Assembly (NCBI RefSeq): GCF_900289175.1
Contig: NZ_LT985747.1
Span: forward strand, 4,707,033 to 4,771,032
From: Paenibacillus faecalis
Lineage (GTDB): Bacteria; Bacillota; Bacilli; Paenibacillales; Paenibacillaceae
Length of the DNA: 64,000 nucleotides
Direction: 5' to 3'
This document shows positions 16,653 to 24,686 of this stretch, one piece after another. A program made the translations under genes and the position numbers. A model generated the notes under the pieces. That model was given only the letters and a program-made list of their open reading frames with translations, did no database searches and was not told where the DNA came from. Numbering within the stretch: position 1 is the stretch's first letter; each line of letters starts with the position of its first letter.

Positions 16653-17912
16653 GTGAAGCTGCCTGGATCATCATCCGAATCGTTAATGTTCCGCAGGGGA
16701 CTGTTGATGCTAGGTATCATTTTTATCGCATTTAACATGCGTTCTGCTATTACGGCTGTCGGTCCTCTGATTGGAGAGATTCGAGAAGATTTACTGATAT
16801 CCAATGGGGTGGCCGGCAGTTTAACGACATTGCCACTCATTTCATTTGGGTTATTTTCCATATTAGCTCCGAAGTTTGGAGTGAGATTTGGAAATGAAAG
16901 AACGTTGTTTGCGGGTCTGCTTATTTTGTTGATTGGATTGCTGGTTCGGTCGGCGGGTGGAACTGTTCTTTTATTTACAGGCACTGTTCTGATCGGGATA
17001 GGCATTGCCATCTTAAATGTGTTATTGCCCAGTCTTGTGAAGCAGAAATATCCGACGAAAATTGGAATAACGACAAGCATGTATACGACGGCGATGAATG
17101 TGTTTGCCGCCCTTGCATCGGGGATAAGCATACCGTTAGCTGTAGGCTTGGGACTTGGGTGGAAGCTATCTCTATCCACATGGTCTGTACTTGCGATCAC
17201 TGCTATGTTGATCTGGATTCCTCAGCTTGGCAATGCCGGGAGAAAAATAGAACACAACAAGCATTCTTCAGCGGAGGCAACCCCTCCACTCTGGAAATCA
17301 GCTATCGCATGGCAAGTTACCGTATTTATGGGTCTGCAGTCATTTCTGTTCTACTCGGTTATCGCGTGGATGCCTGAAATTTTGCGGAGCTATGGGATGA
17401 GTGTTGCAACGGCAGGCTGGATGCTGTCGATCACCCAATTTTGCGGATTGCCAGCTACATTTTTGGCTCCGGTATTAGCGGAGAGATTTCGTGACCAAAA
17501 AGGCCTTGTAGCGGTTGTTGGGGTTTTGTACGGAATGGGAATTGCCGGTTTGTTCGTCGGCGGAAATATGATTGCCTTGTCGATATCTGTCATTCTTATC
17601 GGTATAGGTCAAGGTGCTTGCATCAGTCTTGCCCTCGCGTTCATGGGACTTCGATCTGTGAATGCAGAACAAGCAGCTGTATTGTCAGGTATGTCCCAGT
17701 CGATTGGGTATTTGCTTGCGGCAACTGGCCCGATCTTGATGGGCTGGCTGTTTGATTATACCGGAACCTGGACTCTGTCGATCGTGCTATTGCTTGTTGT
17801 GTTAGTAATAACAGTGGCGGCAGGTGTCGGAGCCGGGCGGAATCGGTATGTATTTGAGCCGATACATGAACAGCCTGAAGCGGGAAATTATTCTCATCAT
17901 ACCAATGCGTAA
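16653..17912 (+). CDS. MFS transporter, CynX/NimT type
   Basis: A 419-residue, 12-helix major facilitator. The N-terminal block FIAFNMRSAITAVGPLIGEI is characteristic of the CynX/NimT cyanate/nitroimidazole family, and the cytoplasmic loop between helices 6 and 7 is at about 195-220. GTG start at 16653 with GGAGGTG at 8-nt spacing. It stands alone behind a long leader. Substrate unknown; family members move cyanate, 2-nitroimidazole or sulfonate-like anions. Confidence 0.85.
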   Translation: MKLPGSSSESLMFRRGLLMLGIIFIAFNMRSAITAVGPLIGEIREDLLISNGVAGSLTTLPLISFGLFSILAPKFGVRFGNERTLFAGLLILLIGLLVRSAGGTVLLFTGTVLIGIGIAILNVLLPSLVKQKYPTKIGITTSMYTTAMNVFAALASGISIPLAVGLGLGWKLSLSTWSVLAITAMLIWIPQLGNAGRKIEHNKHSSAEATPPLWKSAIAWQVTVFMGLQSFLFYSVIAWMPEILRSYGMSVATAGWMLSITQFCGLPATFLAPVLAERFRDQKGLVAVVGVLYGMGIAGLFVGGNMIALSISVILIGIGQGACISLALAFMGLRSVNAEQAAVLSGMSQSIGYLLAATGPILMGWLFDYTGTWTLSIVLLLVVLVITVAAGVGAGRNRYVFEPIHEQPEAGNYSHHTNA

Positions 17913-18062
17913 TCAAAATAGGAAATGACATTTTCATCGATGTATGCCATTTCACGTAAAATCGATATGACAGTCCTCTAATTATTTCATTTTCTCCTTT
18001 TTGGATATAATAAGCATGGATCAGCGAAGAACATTCAACCAACAGTTAGGGGATCAAGCGTT

Positions 18063-18734
18063 ATGTCGAAATCGATCGTAGAAAAGCTGAATTTGCATAA
18101 ATTTGAGCAGGTTGCTATTTTGAACGAGCCGGAAGGCTCTGATTATTTTGCCGGGATGACAGGGTATGATACAACACTCAAGAAGGATGCATATAATCTG
18201 ATTTTTGCGTTTGTACTGGATCTAAAGTCTTTAAAAGAACTTGTAAACCATGTGATTGCTCAGAATCTTCTCCGTAAAAACGGGTATCTCTTTGCGGCAT
18301 ACCCTAAAAAAGGAAACAAGGTATATTCCACTTTTATTCACCGCGATGACCTGTTGGAAGGTGTCGGCAGTGATCAGGAAGGATATATTGGGACGAGCGA
18401 TATCAAATTTGCACGAATGGTCGGATTGGATGATGTTTTTACGGTTGTAGGATTCAAGGAGGATGCAGCAGGAAAGAATAAATCTTCTTCAAGATCAAGT
18501 CAGTGCGTCGATGATTATATTTCTCTGATTCCTAGTGTAGAAAAGGATTTGGAGGATACGCCGGAGCTGCTGGCCTTCTTCCAGTCGCTTACTCCAGGAT
18601 ACCGCAAGGACTGGGCACGTTATGTGTATAGCGCCAAGCAAGAGGCAACCAGAGCCAAGCGCCGAGAAGAGATGAAGATGATTCTTCGGGCAGGGTACAA
18701 GAGTCGCGAACTATATCGCAAAGATCATTCTTAG
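18063..18734 (+). CDS. YdeI/OmpD-associated family protein
   Basis: A 223-residue soluble protein. The C-terminal block (about 175-215: LTPGYRKDWARYVYSAKQEATRAKR) is the conserved YdeI-family signature; the N-terminal part (1-140) resembles a DUF1801/YdhG-like fold. YdeI homologues are linked to resistance to cationic peptides in Bacillus/Salmonella, but no biochemical role is fixed. Single gene with its own AGGGG ribosome site. Confidence 0.65.
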   Translation: MSKSIVEKLNLHKFEQVAILNEPEGSDYFAGMTGYDTTLKKDAYNLIFAFVLDLKSLKELVNHVIAQNLLRKNGYLFAAYPKKGNKVYSTFIHRDDLLEGVGSDQEGYIGTSDIKFARMVGLDDVFTVVGFKEDAAGKNKSSSRSSQCVDDYISLIPSVEKDLEDTPELLAFFQSLTPGYRKDWARYVYSAKQEATRAKRREEMKMILRAGYKSRELYRKDHS

Positions 18735-18920
18735 AATAAATAGAGTATGTTATCTCATAGTCAATGGACATGGACCTGGGGTATCTTGAAAATGCAATAT
18801 ATTGTTCAGCAGCAGTGATTCAATTGCTGATGGGTTACGGTGTATGTCCATAAAGGCTATTTTTGTTGTACAATGAAACAGTTAGATGAACATATTTGAA
18901 TAGGAAGTGGATACATAGAT

Positions 18921-19577
18921 ATGAATATTCAAGCAGTTTTATTTGACCTTGATGGAGTTATCACAGATACGGCAGAGCATCATTTTATCGCTTGGAAGCA
19001 GATGGCTGAAAGCATTGGCATTACGATAGACCGGGAATTTAACGAGTCGCTTAAAGGGATTAGCCGCATGGAATCGCTAGAGAGAATTCTTGTCCATGGC
19101 GGAGTTCAGGATAAGTATACAGATGAGGACAAGGCACGCCTTGCTCAGGAGAAGAATGACCATTACGTGTCCTTGCTGTCTGATTTGACGCCGGATCACA
19201 CGTATCCGGGTATTCGCGAATTGCTACTTTACCTGCAGGAGCGCAATATTCCTGCTATCGTAGCTTCTGCCAGCAAAAACGCACCGAAAATTCTTAATTC
19301 TCTGGATTTGACGGAGCTGTTTAAAGTGATTGTGAATCCGGAAGGCATTCCTGGAAAACCTTCACCGGACATCTTCCTGAGTGGTGCAGCGGCAGTAGGA
19401 GCTGATCCGGCAGCTTGTGTAGGCATTGAGGATGCGCAGGCGGGAATCGAAGCGATTAAAGCTGCAGGCATGTATGCGATTGGTATCGGTGATGCCAATT
19501 TGCTGAAGCAATCGGGGGCTGACGTGGTTTATCCAAGCACCAAGGAAATGTTCGAGTCACCTATTTGGAAATCATAA
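18921..19577 (+). CDS. pgmB: Beta-phosphoglucomutase
   Basis: A 218-residue HAD-superfamily mutase that interconverts beta-glucose-1-phosphate and glucose-6-phosphate. HAD motif I FDLDGVITDTAEHHFIAW gives D9 (nucleophile) and D11 (acid/base); the cap includes LKGISRMESLERIL; motif II VASASKN; motif IV GIEDAQAGIEA. The length matches PgmB. No maltose or trehalose phosphorylase gene is adjacent, so its partner lies elsewhere. Confidence 0.92.
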   Translation: MNIQAVLFDLDGVITDTAEHHFIAWKQMAESIGITIDREFNESLKGISRMESLERILVHGGVQDKYTDEDKARLAQEKNDHYVSLLSDLTPDHTYPGIRELLLYLQERNIPAIVASASKNAPKILNSLDLTELFKVIVNPEGIPGKPSPDIFLSGAAAVGADPAACVGIEDAQAGIEAIKAAGMYAIGIGDANLLKQSGADVVYPSTKEMFESPIWKS

Positions 19578-19599
19578 AGCGAGATGTGACGATTTTTAT

Positions 19600-19646
19600 A
19601 AAGCCAAGGGGCAACTTATTATCGTAGGTTGCCACTTGGCTTTTAA
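19600..19646 (+). terminator. Terminator after pgmB
   Basis: Long stem (AAAGCCAAG plus GGCAAC paired with GTTGCC plus CTTGGCTTT) followed by T residues. Confidence 0.85.
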
Positions 19647-19820
19647 ATATGTTTGGCTAATCGTTTAGACCCGTTTTGGGCACCTTCAGGGTGTCCATTT
19701 TGTGCTGCTAATAAAATTTGAAAATTGCTTTCGAATAGTTCAATATAAAGATATATGGATTTGAATATTCATTACTCTTTTAAATTTCTTCTTTATATTG
19801 ATAACAGGAGGGGTTAGCCC

Positions 19821-20876
19821 ATGGAAATAGGAATCAGTACGTTTGTGGAAACAACGCCAGATGTTCATACTGGTGAGGTGATAAGTCACGCGCAGCGGTT
19901 GCGTGAGGTCGTTGAGGAGATTGTTCTTGCCGATCAAGTCGGGCTAGATGTATTTGGTGTAGGAGAGCATCACCGGAAGGATTATGCGGCTTCTTCACCT
20001 GCTATGGTGCTGGCGGCAGCTGCGCCGCAGACGAAGAGGATACGTCTTACCAGTGCGGTGACCGTGCTCTCGTCTGATGATCCGGTACGTGTGTTTCAGG
20101 ATTTTGCTACCCTTGATGGAATTTCGAATGGACGTGCAGAGATTATGGCGGGTCGAGGTTCATTTATCGAGTCTTTTCCGCTGTTTGGTTATGATCTTGG
20201 TGATTATGATGAGCTGTTCGAAGAGAAGCTGGATCTGCTGCTTAAAATCCGGGCATCCGAGAAAGTAACATGGGAGGGCAAACATCGGCCTGCGATCAAC
20301 AATCTGGGCGTGTATCCGCGTCCCGTTCAGGAACCGCTGCCGGTATGGATTGGTAGTGGAGGGAATCAGGAATCTGTCATTCGCGCCGGTCTGCTTGGAT
20401 TGCCGCTTGTTCTTGCGATTATCGGGGGAAGACCGACACAGTTCGCGCCGCTTGTGGAGCTTTATAAAAGAGCAGCCGCTCATGCAGGGCATGATGTTTC
20501 CAAACTGCCGGTAGCGTCTCATTCCCATGGCTTCATTGCAGAAGATACCGAGCTAGCAGCTGACAAATTCTTTCCATCCACTCAAGCGAGTATGAACGTC
20601 ATCGGGCGCGAGCGGGGCTGGGGGCATTATGATCGTTCCACCTATGATTTAGCACGCAGCTTTGAAGGGGCACTGTACGTTGGCGATCCGGAGACCGTTG
20701 CCCAGAAAATCATTCATCTTCGGAAAAACGTCGGGATTACGCGGTTTATGCTGCATGTGCCTCTTGGTACGATGCCGCATAACGATGTGATGAGGGCCAT
20801 TGAGCTGCTCGGGACAGAAGTGGCCCCGCGTGTTCGTGAGGAAGTTTCGAAATGGGAGGCTTCAGGCAAAGCCTGA
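19821..20876 (+). CDS. Luciferase-like flavin-dependent monooxygenase
   Basis: A 351-residue LLM-class TIM-barrel oxidoreductase using reduced FMN/F420-like flavin. Typical points: GISTFVETTP N terminus, GVGEHH (about 46-51), RIRLTSAVTVLSSDDPVRVFQ, GRAEIMAGRGS and PVWIGSGGN. The start at 19821 is behind AGGAGGGG. Single-gene unit. The substrate is unknown; this subgroup is common in Bacilli and is often annotated only as LLM oxidoreductase. Confidence 0.88.
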   Translation: MEIGISTFVETTPDVHTGEVISHAQRLREVVEEIVLADQVGLDVFGVGEHHRKDYAASSPAMVLAAAAPQTKRIRLTSAVTVLSSDDPVRVFQDFATLDGISNGRAEIMAGRGSFIESFPLFGYDLGDYDELFEEKLDLLLKIRASEKVTWEGKHRPAINNLGVYPRPVQEPLPVWIGSGGNQESVIRAGLLGLPLVLAIIGGRPTQFAPLVELYKRAAAHAGHDVSKLPVASHSHGFIAEDTELAADKFFPSTQASMNVIGRERGWGHYDRSTYDLARSFEGALYVGDPETVAQKIIHLRKNVGITRFMLHVPLGTMPHNDVMRAIELLGTEVAPRVREEVSKWEASGKA

Positions 20877-20984
20877 TATCGTTTAAAAGACAGCTTTTCG
20901 CACCGCGCGATGCTTCCAAAGCGCGGTGCGCCACATGTCGGCGGGCAACTCATCATGCTGTGGAGATGATCCTCCGAAGCAATC

Positions 20985-21407
20985 TTATGCTTCCACGTAT
21001 TTCACAAGGTTTTCTTTCACAATGCTTTCCCATCCGCCGTTCATCACTTCACGAATGACCGAGTGGGGTTGTCCAAATGCTGTAACTTTTTCCGGGTCCC
21101 AACCGGAATGAATTAAAGTGAACTCTGTTTTTCCGGCGTCCACCGACTTTAATTCAAAGGCGAGATGCCAATCTTGATCCCAATCAAACGAGACACGATG
21201 CGGTGGGCTAATTTCAGTTACTTTACATGGGGAATCACCGAACTGGCCTGCATGAAGGATGAATTCGTATCCAGCAACAGGCTCGAATGTGTTCTCCATC
21301 CACCACGCCGCAATACCCTCTGATGTTGCAACAGCCTTCCATACTTTTTCGATTGGCGCGTTAAGCACAATCGTTTTGCGAATTTCCGGTATTACTTGAT
21401 TATCCAT
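20985..21407 (-). CDS. SRPBCC/AHSA1-domain protein
   Basis: A 140-residue START-like protein: KTIVLNAPIEKVWKAVATSEGIAAWW at 11-36 and the C-terminal helix GGWESIVKENLVKY are typical of the AHSA1 group. It probably binds a hydrophobic ligand or acts as a cochaperone-like factor; no specific role can be given. AAGGAGG before the ATG. Convergent with the LLM gene; a GC-rich hairpin without a T tract (20899-20930) lies between them. Confidence 0.85.
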   Translation of the reverse strand: MDNQVIPEIRKTIVLNAPIEKVWKAVATSEGIAAWWMENTFEPVAGYEFILHAGQFGDSPCKVTEISPPHRVSFDWDQDWHLAFELKSVDAGKTEFTLIHSGWDPEKVTAFGQPHSVIREVMNGGWESIVKENLVKYVEA

Positions 21408-21681
21408 CGCTTTTCCTCCTTGAATAATATGATCTCAACAGGTGTCGGGAACGATTATAACATCCTCTTGGTTTATGTGAGTACTTGCAATATATGGCGT
21501 GTTATTGGCGCGACTAATAATATGGAATAATCCTAGTGTATCCTCGGAAACCAGGCTTATCCATTACAAAGCAGCACCCACTAAAACCCTGTTTGCTACA
21601 GAAAAGCATGTCTAAAGTATGATGATGTTTTAATCCGAAGGGCGATGTGGTATTTCATCTTGTCTTTTGAAGTTTCCCGTA

Positions 21682-21711
21682 TTGACAATGCTTGAAACAG
21701 GATAATATTAT
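21682..21711 (+). promoter_or_regulatory. Promoter of the antitoxin RNA
   Basis: Perfect TTGACA (21682-21687), 18-bp spacer, TATTAT (21706-21711). No coding sequence follows; transcription would run about 140 nt to the terminator at 21811-21852. An alternative pair, TTGAAA/TACAAT, lies a few bases downstream. Confidence 0.65.
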
Positions 21712-21717
21712 GGTACA

Positions 21718-21856
21718 ATATGTATATAATAAAAGGGAGCGAAGATGCGTTAACATCTTTCACTCCTTGACAACAGCCGCTTATAAGGGCGGTGGCTTCG
21801 GAAACAAGTCAAGAAATAGACCGTTTTCCTTGTCGAGGGCGGTCTATTTCTTTTTG
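21718..21856 (+). ncRNA. Candidate type I antitoxin RNA
   Basis: A ~140-nt transcript bounded by a strong promoter and the perfect 13-bp terminator at 21811-21852. It contains two further hairpins, GAAGATG/CATCTTTC near 21740 and GCCGC/GCGGTGGC near 21778. Its 3' end overlaps the 3' end of the toxin gene on the other strand, the TxpA/RatA and BsrG/SR4 arrangement of B. subtilis, so it should base-pair with the toxin mRNA. Ends are inferred. Confidence 0.6.
21811..21852. terminator. Shared bidirectional terminator of the toxin/antitoxin pair
   Basis: A perfect 13-bp stem AAGAAATAGACCG/CGGTCTATTTCTT. On the minus strand the toxin stop codon TAG lies within it; on the plus strand it ends the antitoxin RNA. 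Confidence 0.8.
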
Positions 21857-21957
21857 TTTTGGTTCAATGCTATGACAAGTGTGATTATCAACCCGATAAG
21901 CGTCATAATCAACGTACCGAATTGAATCATGAGTGTCAAAGCATCCTTAACCTCCAC
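21844..21957 (-). CDS. Holin-like type I toxin
   Basis: A 37-39-residue peptide with one membrane helix: a short acidic start, DALTLMIQFGTLIMTLIGL, further hydrophobic residues, and an NQNKKK tail. This is the pattern of the holin-like toxin family (TxpA/BsrG relatives). Two starts are possible: ATG at 21963, only 2 nt after GGAGG, or GTG at 21957 with an 8-nt spacer, which I prefer. Expression would depolarise or disturb the membrane; the antisense RNA on the plus strand should silence it. No other type I locus is visible in the window. Confidence 0.75.
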   Translation of the reverse strand: MEVKDALTLMIQFGTLIMTLIGLIITLVIALNQNKKK

Positions 21958-21966
21958 AGGCATCAC

Positions 21967-21980
21967 CTCCCTTCCGGGAG
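21967..21980 (-). promoter_or_regulatory. Hairpin hiding the toxin ribosome site
   Basis: CTCCC (minus strand) pairs with the GGGAG of the Shine-Dalgarno across a 4-nt loop. Such sequestering stems are known in type I toxin mRNAs and keep translation low. The toxin -10 TATAAT lies at 22022-22027 on the minus strand with an extended TGG (22028-22030). Confidence 0.65.
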
Positions 21981-22034
21981 ATTAGCCGACCGCCCATATA
22001 GCCATTCTATCGACATGGGATATTATACCATATT

Positions 22035-22056
22035 AAAAAGCGCCTAATAGACGCTC
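22035..22056 (-). terminator. Terminator of the small membrane-protein operon
   Basis: Minus-strand stem AGCGTC/GGCGCT with one G-U pair, then five T residues. It separates the operon ending at 22130 from the toxin promoter. Confidence 0.6.
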
Positions 22057-22129
22057 ATTATGTTACATATTAACTAGATATGTTTCTCTAGGAATGCTCG
22101 CTCATGTAAGCAAATCCTTCAATACAGAT

Positions 22130-22603
22130 CTATTTCATTTCCTTTCCGTTACGGCTGATCAGCCCCCGCAGGTGCTTCATGACAGACTGAATTTCGGTAT
22201 CGGTCAACAAATAATACGTATTCACAGTCCAGGTCTCTCTGTTTTTCAAATGAAAAATCAGCATAGGAAATTTCGGAAGCAGCCACTTCCGAATGGAAGG
22301 GCCGCTGTAGCTAATACTTGTAATCTCCGCCCAGGCTACGGTCCGCGTACCATCTGAAATGGAATTTTGATCGTAGGCCAGCAACTGCGTGTCTGATTTT
22401 AGCGCCTTTGGCAAGCTGATAACCAAGTATCCTCCGAAAAACGGAATCCCTATTATAGCTGATGTGATACAAAAAAACTTACGAATAAAGGAAGTATCCA
22501 TGAAAAAAGCTGCATACAGCAGAAACAGGCAGGCCAGCACAAACAGTAAACTGCCAAGTGCTTTACCCCATGCCACGGATTTCCGATAAGATATCGCGTT
22601 CAT
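22130..22603 (-). CDS. Membrane protein with PH-like domain (STM3941-like)
   Basis: A 157-residue protein: two membrane helices (about 12-33 and 43-62) then a soluble beta-rich part with a conserved W in the segment VAWAEITSISYSG, as in bacterial PH-like or STM3941-type proteins. I cannot give a function. Start at 22603 with an AGGAAGGCG site. Downstream of the 42-residue membrane peptide gene and probably co-transcribed. Confidence 0.6.
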   Translation of the reverse strand: MNAISYRKSVAWGKALGSLLFVLACLFLLYAAFFMDTSFIRKFFCITSAIIGIPFFGGYLVISLPKALKSDTQLLAYDQNSISDGTRTVAWAEITSISYSGPSIRKWLLPKFPMLIFHLKNRETWTVNTYYLLTDTEIQSVMKHLRGLISRNGKEMK

Positions 22604-22639
22604 GATCTAGCGCCTTCCTAAAATTATTTGAACAGTTCG

Positions 22640-22768
22640 CTAATTCAATCGAATAATATTGTACTTCATACCTAACAGCAAAAGGATACCTGTTACAGCG
22701 AAAATTCCAGCAAGTAGAAGGCCACCTACAATAATTGTCTTATCAGAAGCAGTCCATTTCCTTTTCAT
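22640..22768 (-). CDS. Small single-helix membrane protein
   Basis: A 42-residue frame with a very good ribosome site (AAGGAG, 8-nt spacer to ATG 22768), a basic start (MKRKW), one membrane helix (about 12-33) and a short tail. It is 36 bp upstream of the PH-like membrane protein gene on the same strand. Unknown function; too short for routine gene calling. Confidence 0.55.
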   Translation of the reverse strand: MKRKWTASDKTIIVGGLLLAGIFAVTGILLLLGMKYNIIRLN

Positions 22769-22986
22769 TTTTCCACTCCTTAGTAGAAATGTATTTCCGG
22801 GAGATCAGAGTTAGGAGAAAGCTTGTTTGCCATTGCAATCAGCCTGAACTATCGGCATCTGCTGACTTGAAATGTTTTGCTAAAAAATCGTGGTCGCCCT
22901 ATGTGGGTGCGTTCATTGTCTTTCACATAGGACTATGGCAGAATAGTATGAAATATGAACAACAAAGAAATGGAGAAGTTAAAACA

Positions 22987-23325
22987 ATGTCTAATTTACC
23001 AAACTGCCCGAAATGTAATTCAGAATACACATATGAAGACAGAAATGTTCTGGTATGCCCGGAATGTGCTCATGAATGGAGCGTGGAAGACGAGAACAAT
23101 AGTGAAGAGACCCTGGTTGTCAAAGATGCCAACGGCAACGTATTAAACGACGGTGATTCTATCACCATCATTAAAGATCTGAAAGTAAAGGGAAGCTCGT
23201 CTGTTTTGAAGATCGGTACAAAGGTAAAGAATATCCGGCTGATTGAAGGCGATCATAATATTGATTGCAAAATCGATGGATTCGGTCCGATGAAGCTAAA
23301 ATCTGAGTTCGTAAAAAAGCTATAG
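22987..23325 (+). CDS. yjdM: YjdM/PhnA-family zinc-ribbon protein
   Basis: A 112-residue protein: N-terminal zinc ribbon with C-x2-C (CPKC) and C-x2-C (CPEC) near residues 7-30, then the conserved PhnA beta domain (VVKDANGNVLNDGDSITIIKDLKVKGSS). The ATG at 22987 fits the family start; the longer open frame upstream has no homology. PhnA/YjdM was once thought linked to phosphonates, but the role is unproven. Confidence 0.9.
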   Translation: MSNLPNCPKCNSEYTYEDRNVLVCPECAHEWSVEDENNSEETLVVKDANGNVLNDGDSITIIKDLKVKGSSSVLKIGTKVKNIRLIEGDHNIDCKIDGFGPMKLKSEFVKKL

Positions 23326-23361
23326 TCCTGTAACGCCAATATAATACAGGTCTTTTATATG

Positions 23362-23390
23362 AAAATATCGGTCATCATGACCGATATTTT
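23362..23390. terminator. Bidirectional terminator
   Basis: Perfect 13-bp stem AAAATATCGGTCA/TGACCGATATTTT with a 3-nt loop, between the convergent yjdM and AraC-type genes. Confidence 0.9.
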
Positions 23391-23408
23391 TCGTTTTTCA
23401 AACTTATA

Positions 23409-24467
23409 TTATTTCACTCCTGTATGCTTTTCCTGATACACCGTACGGTAAACGGTAGGCGTTATAGCTTCAAACTTTTTGAAAGTTTTAATAAAATAAC
23501 CCGAATCACAGAAGCCCAGTTCATCACTGATCTGGTGAATCGGCAGATCGGTTGTCTCCAGAAGCTGTTTGGCCCATTCAATTTTCAGACGTGAAACAAA
23601 GACGGAGAAGTTCTCACCGGTTTCTTTGACAAAAACCCGGCTGAAATAACTTGGACTAATATGACAGAGCTTAGCCATCTCACTGAGGGTTATATTTTTA
23701 TTCTTATGATGATAAATATAGTCAAATGCCGGCTGCAGCAGTGTGTTGGTAGAACGGAACTCATTGGTGGTCGTCTGTTTGATCTTATTTTCAATAAGCG
23801 TGTTGGACAGTTCATGCTGAATCGCTTGTATGTTGCGGAGCGGAAGATCGGAGTTAATCACCGAATCTTTTACCGGATGCTCTGCAACGTCCATGGATAG
23901 AGCTTTTTTGTACATATCGATGGTCGAGGTCTTGGTTATCGCTTCTTCCACAATATAATTGCATAAGTGAGACAACATGTCGGCGATGGTTGTTACTTCT
24001 TCGTAAGATAAGGTTGGCAGAGAATGATAGTCCTGCTTTAACGTTTTAATTTTTTTATTCGTTTCTGAATTTGAGGGACGGGTAACGATCTGTTCAAGTT
24101 GCGGAGGCTGGCCGGCATCACGCAGCTTGATTTGCCCTGCCATGAGTGCGCCGATGTATTGATTATCAACAATGATCGGTATAGCGATATCAATAATGTT
24201 GAAATGACATAAGTAAATGTATGGTTTATTGAGACGTACCGCTTCCAAACCGCCTCTGGCATCACATTTCTGACAGTACGGGGACAGTGACGGATCTTTT
24301 CTGACGGACTGACAGAAGGATTGACAATAGCTGTGCTTCGTAACAGGGACCCCTTTGTAATCGACTGTAATAATAGCCATTTTGGTAACGAGCGCAAGGG
24401 AGTCCTGCAGCTTATGCCACTTTTCTAAATCAATGATTTTATCCAATTGAAACAATGAACTTTTCAC
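23409..24467 (-). CDS. PocR-AraC regulator of the glycerol operon
   Basis: A 352-residue regulator. The N-terminal PocR domain (about 8-170) includes conserved cysteines CQ-x-C, CQKCD and LCHFN and is a PAS-like fold that in PocR senses 1,2-propanediol or glycerol-type ligands. The C-terminal AraC double HTH (about 250-350) has ISPSYFSRVFVKETGENFSVFVSRLKIEWAKQLL and GFCDSGYFIKTFKKF. GTG start at 24467 with GGGAGTG. Divergent from gldA-dhaKL, so very likely its activator. Confidence 0.88.
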   Translation of the reverse strand: MKSSLFQLDKIIDLEKWHKLQDSLALVTKMAIITVDYKGVPVTKHSYCQSFCQSVRKDPSLSPYCQKCDARGGLEAVRLNKPYIYLCHFNIIDIAIPIIVDNQYIGALMAGQIKLRDAGQPPQLEQIVTRPSNSETNKKIKTLKQDYHSLPTLSYEEVTTIADMLSHLCNYIVEEAITKTSTIDMYKKALSMDVAEHPVKDSVINSDLPLRNIQAIQHELSNTLIENKIKQTTTNEFRSTNTLLQPAFDYIYHHKNKNITLSEMAKLCHISPSYFSRVFVKETGENFSVFVSRLKIEWAKQLLETTDLPIHQISDELGFCDSGYFIKTFKKFEAITPTVYRTVYQEKHTGVK

Positions 24468-24503
24468 TTTGACTCACTCCCTGTAAACTTGCTGTGCGAG
24501 TAC

Positions 24504-24534
24504 GGTTGTATGGTACAACCTCTTTCATTATACT
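24504..24534 (+). promoter_or_regulatory. gldA-dhaKL promoter with dyad over the -35
   Basis: TTGTAT (24506-24511), 17-bp spacer, TATACT (24529-24534). A perfect 7-bp inverted repeat GGTTGTA-TGG-TACAACC (24504-24520) covers the -35 and is a candidate regulator site. The PocR-AraC gene starts 37 bp to the left on the other strand. Confidence 0.65.
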
Positions 24535-24598
24535 ATGACCACTTGTACAAAGGACAAGATTATACAATTTATCAGCTATATGACAAAAAAACTCCATC

Positions 24599-24612
24599 TG
24601 AAAGCGCTTTAA
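24599..24612 (+). promoter_or_regulatory. cre (CcpA) site in the gldA leader
   Basis: TGAAAGCGCTTTAA matches the cre consensus TGNAANCGNTNNCA with a single mismatch. It lies about 60 bp downstream of the predicted transcription start, where CcpA would act as a roadblock. Confidence 0.7.
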
Positions 24613-24686
24613 TTAAAATGTTTCGTCCAATGATTAAAATTTATAGAAAGCCTATAATGAAACCAAGAAAGTAAGGGAGGAATTTA

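Noticed and set aside
20899..20930. Terminator after the LLM monooxygenase gene
   Set aside because: The 10-bp GC stem is perfect, but neither strand has a T tract after it, so I did not call it a terminator.
22735..22986. N-terminal extension of the YjdM protein
   Set aside because: The extra 84 codons overlap the opposite-strand small membrane gene and have no homology; the zinc ribbon begins at ATG 22987 with its own ribosome site.
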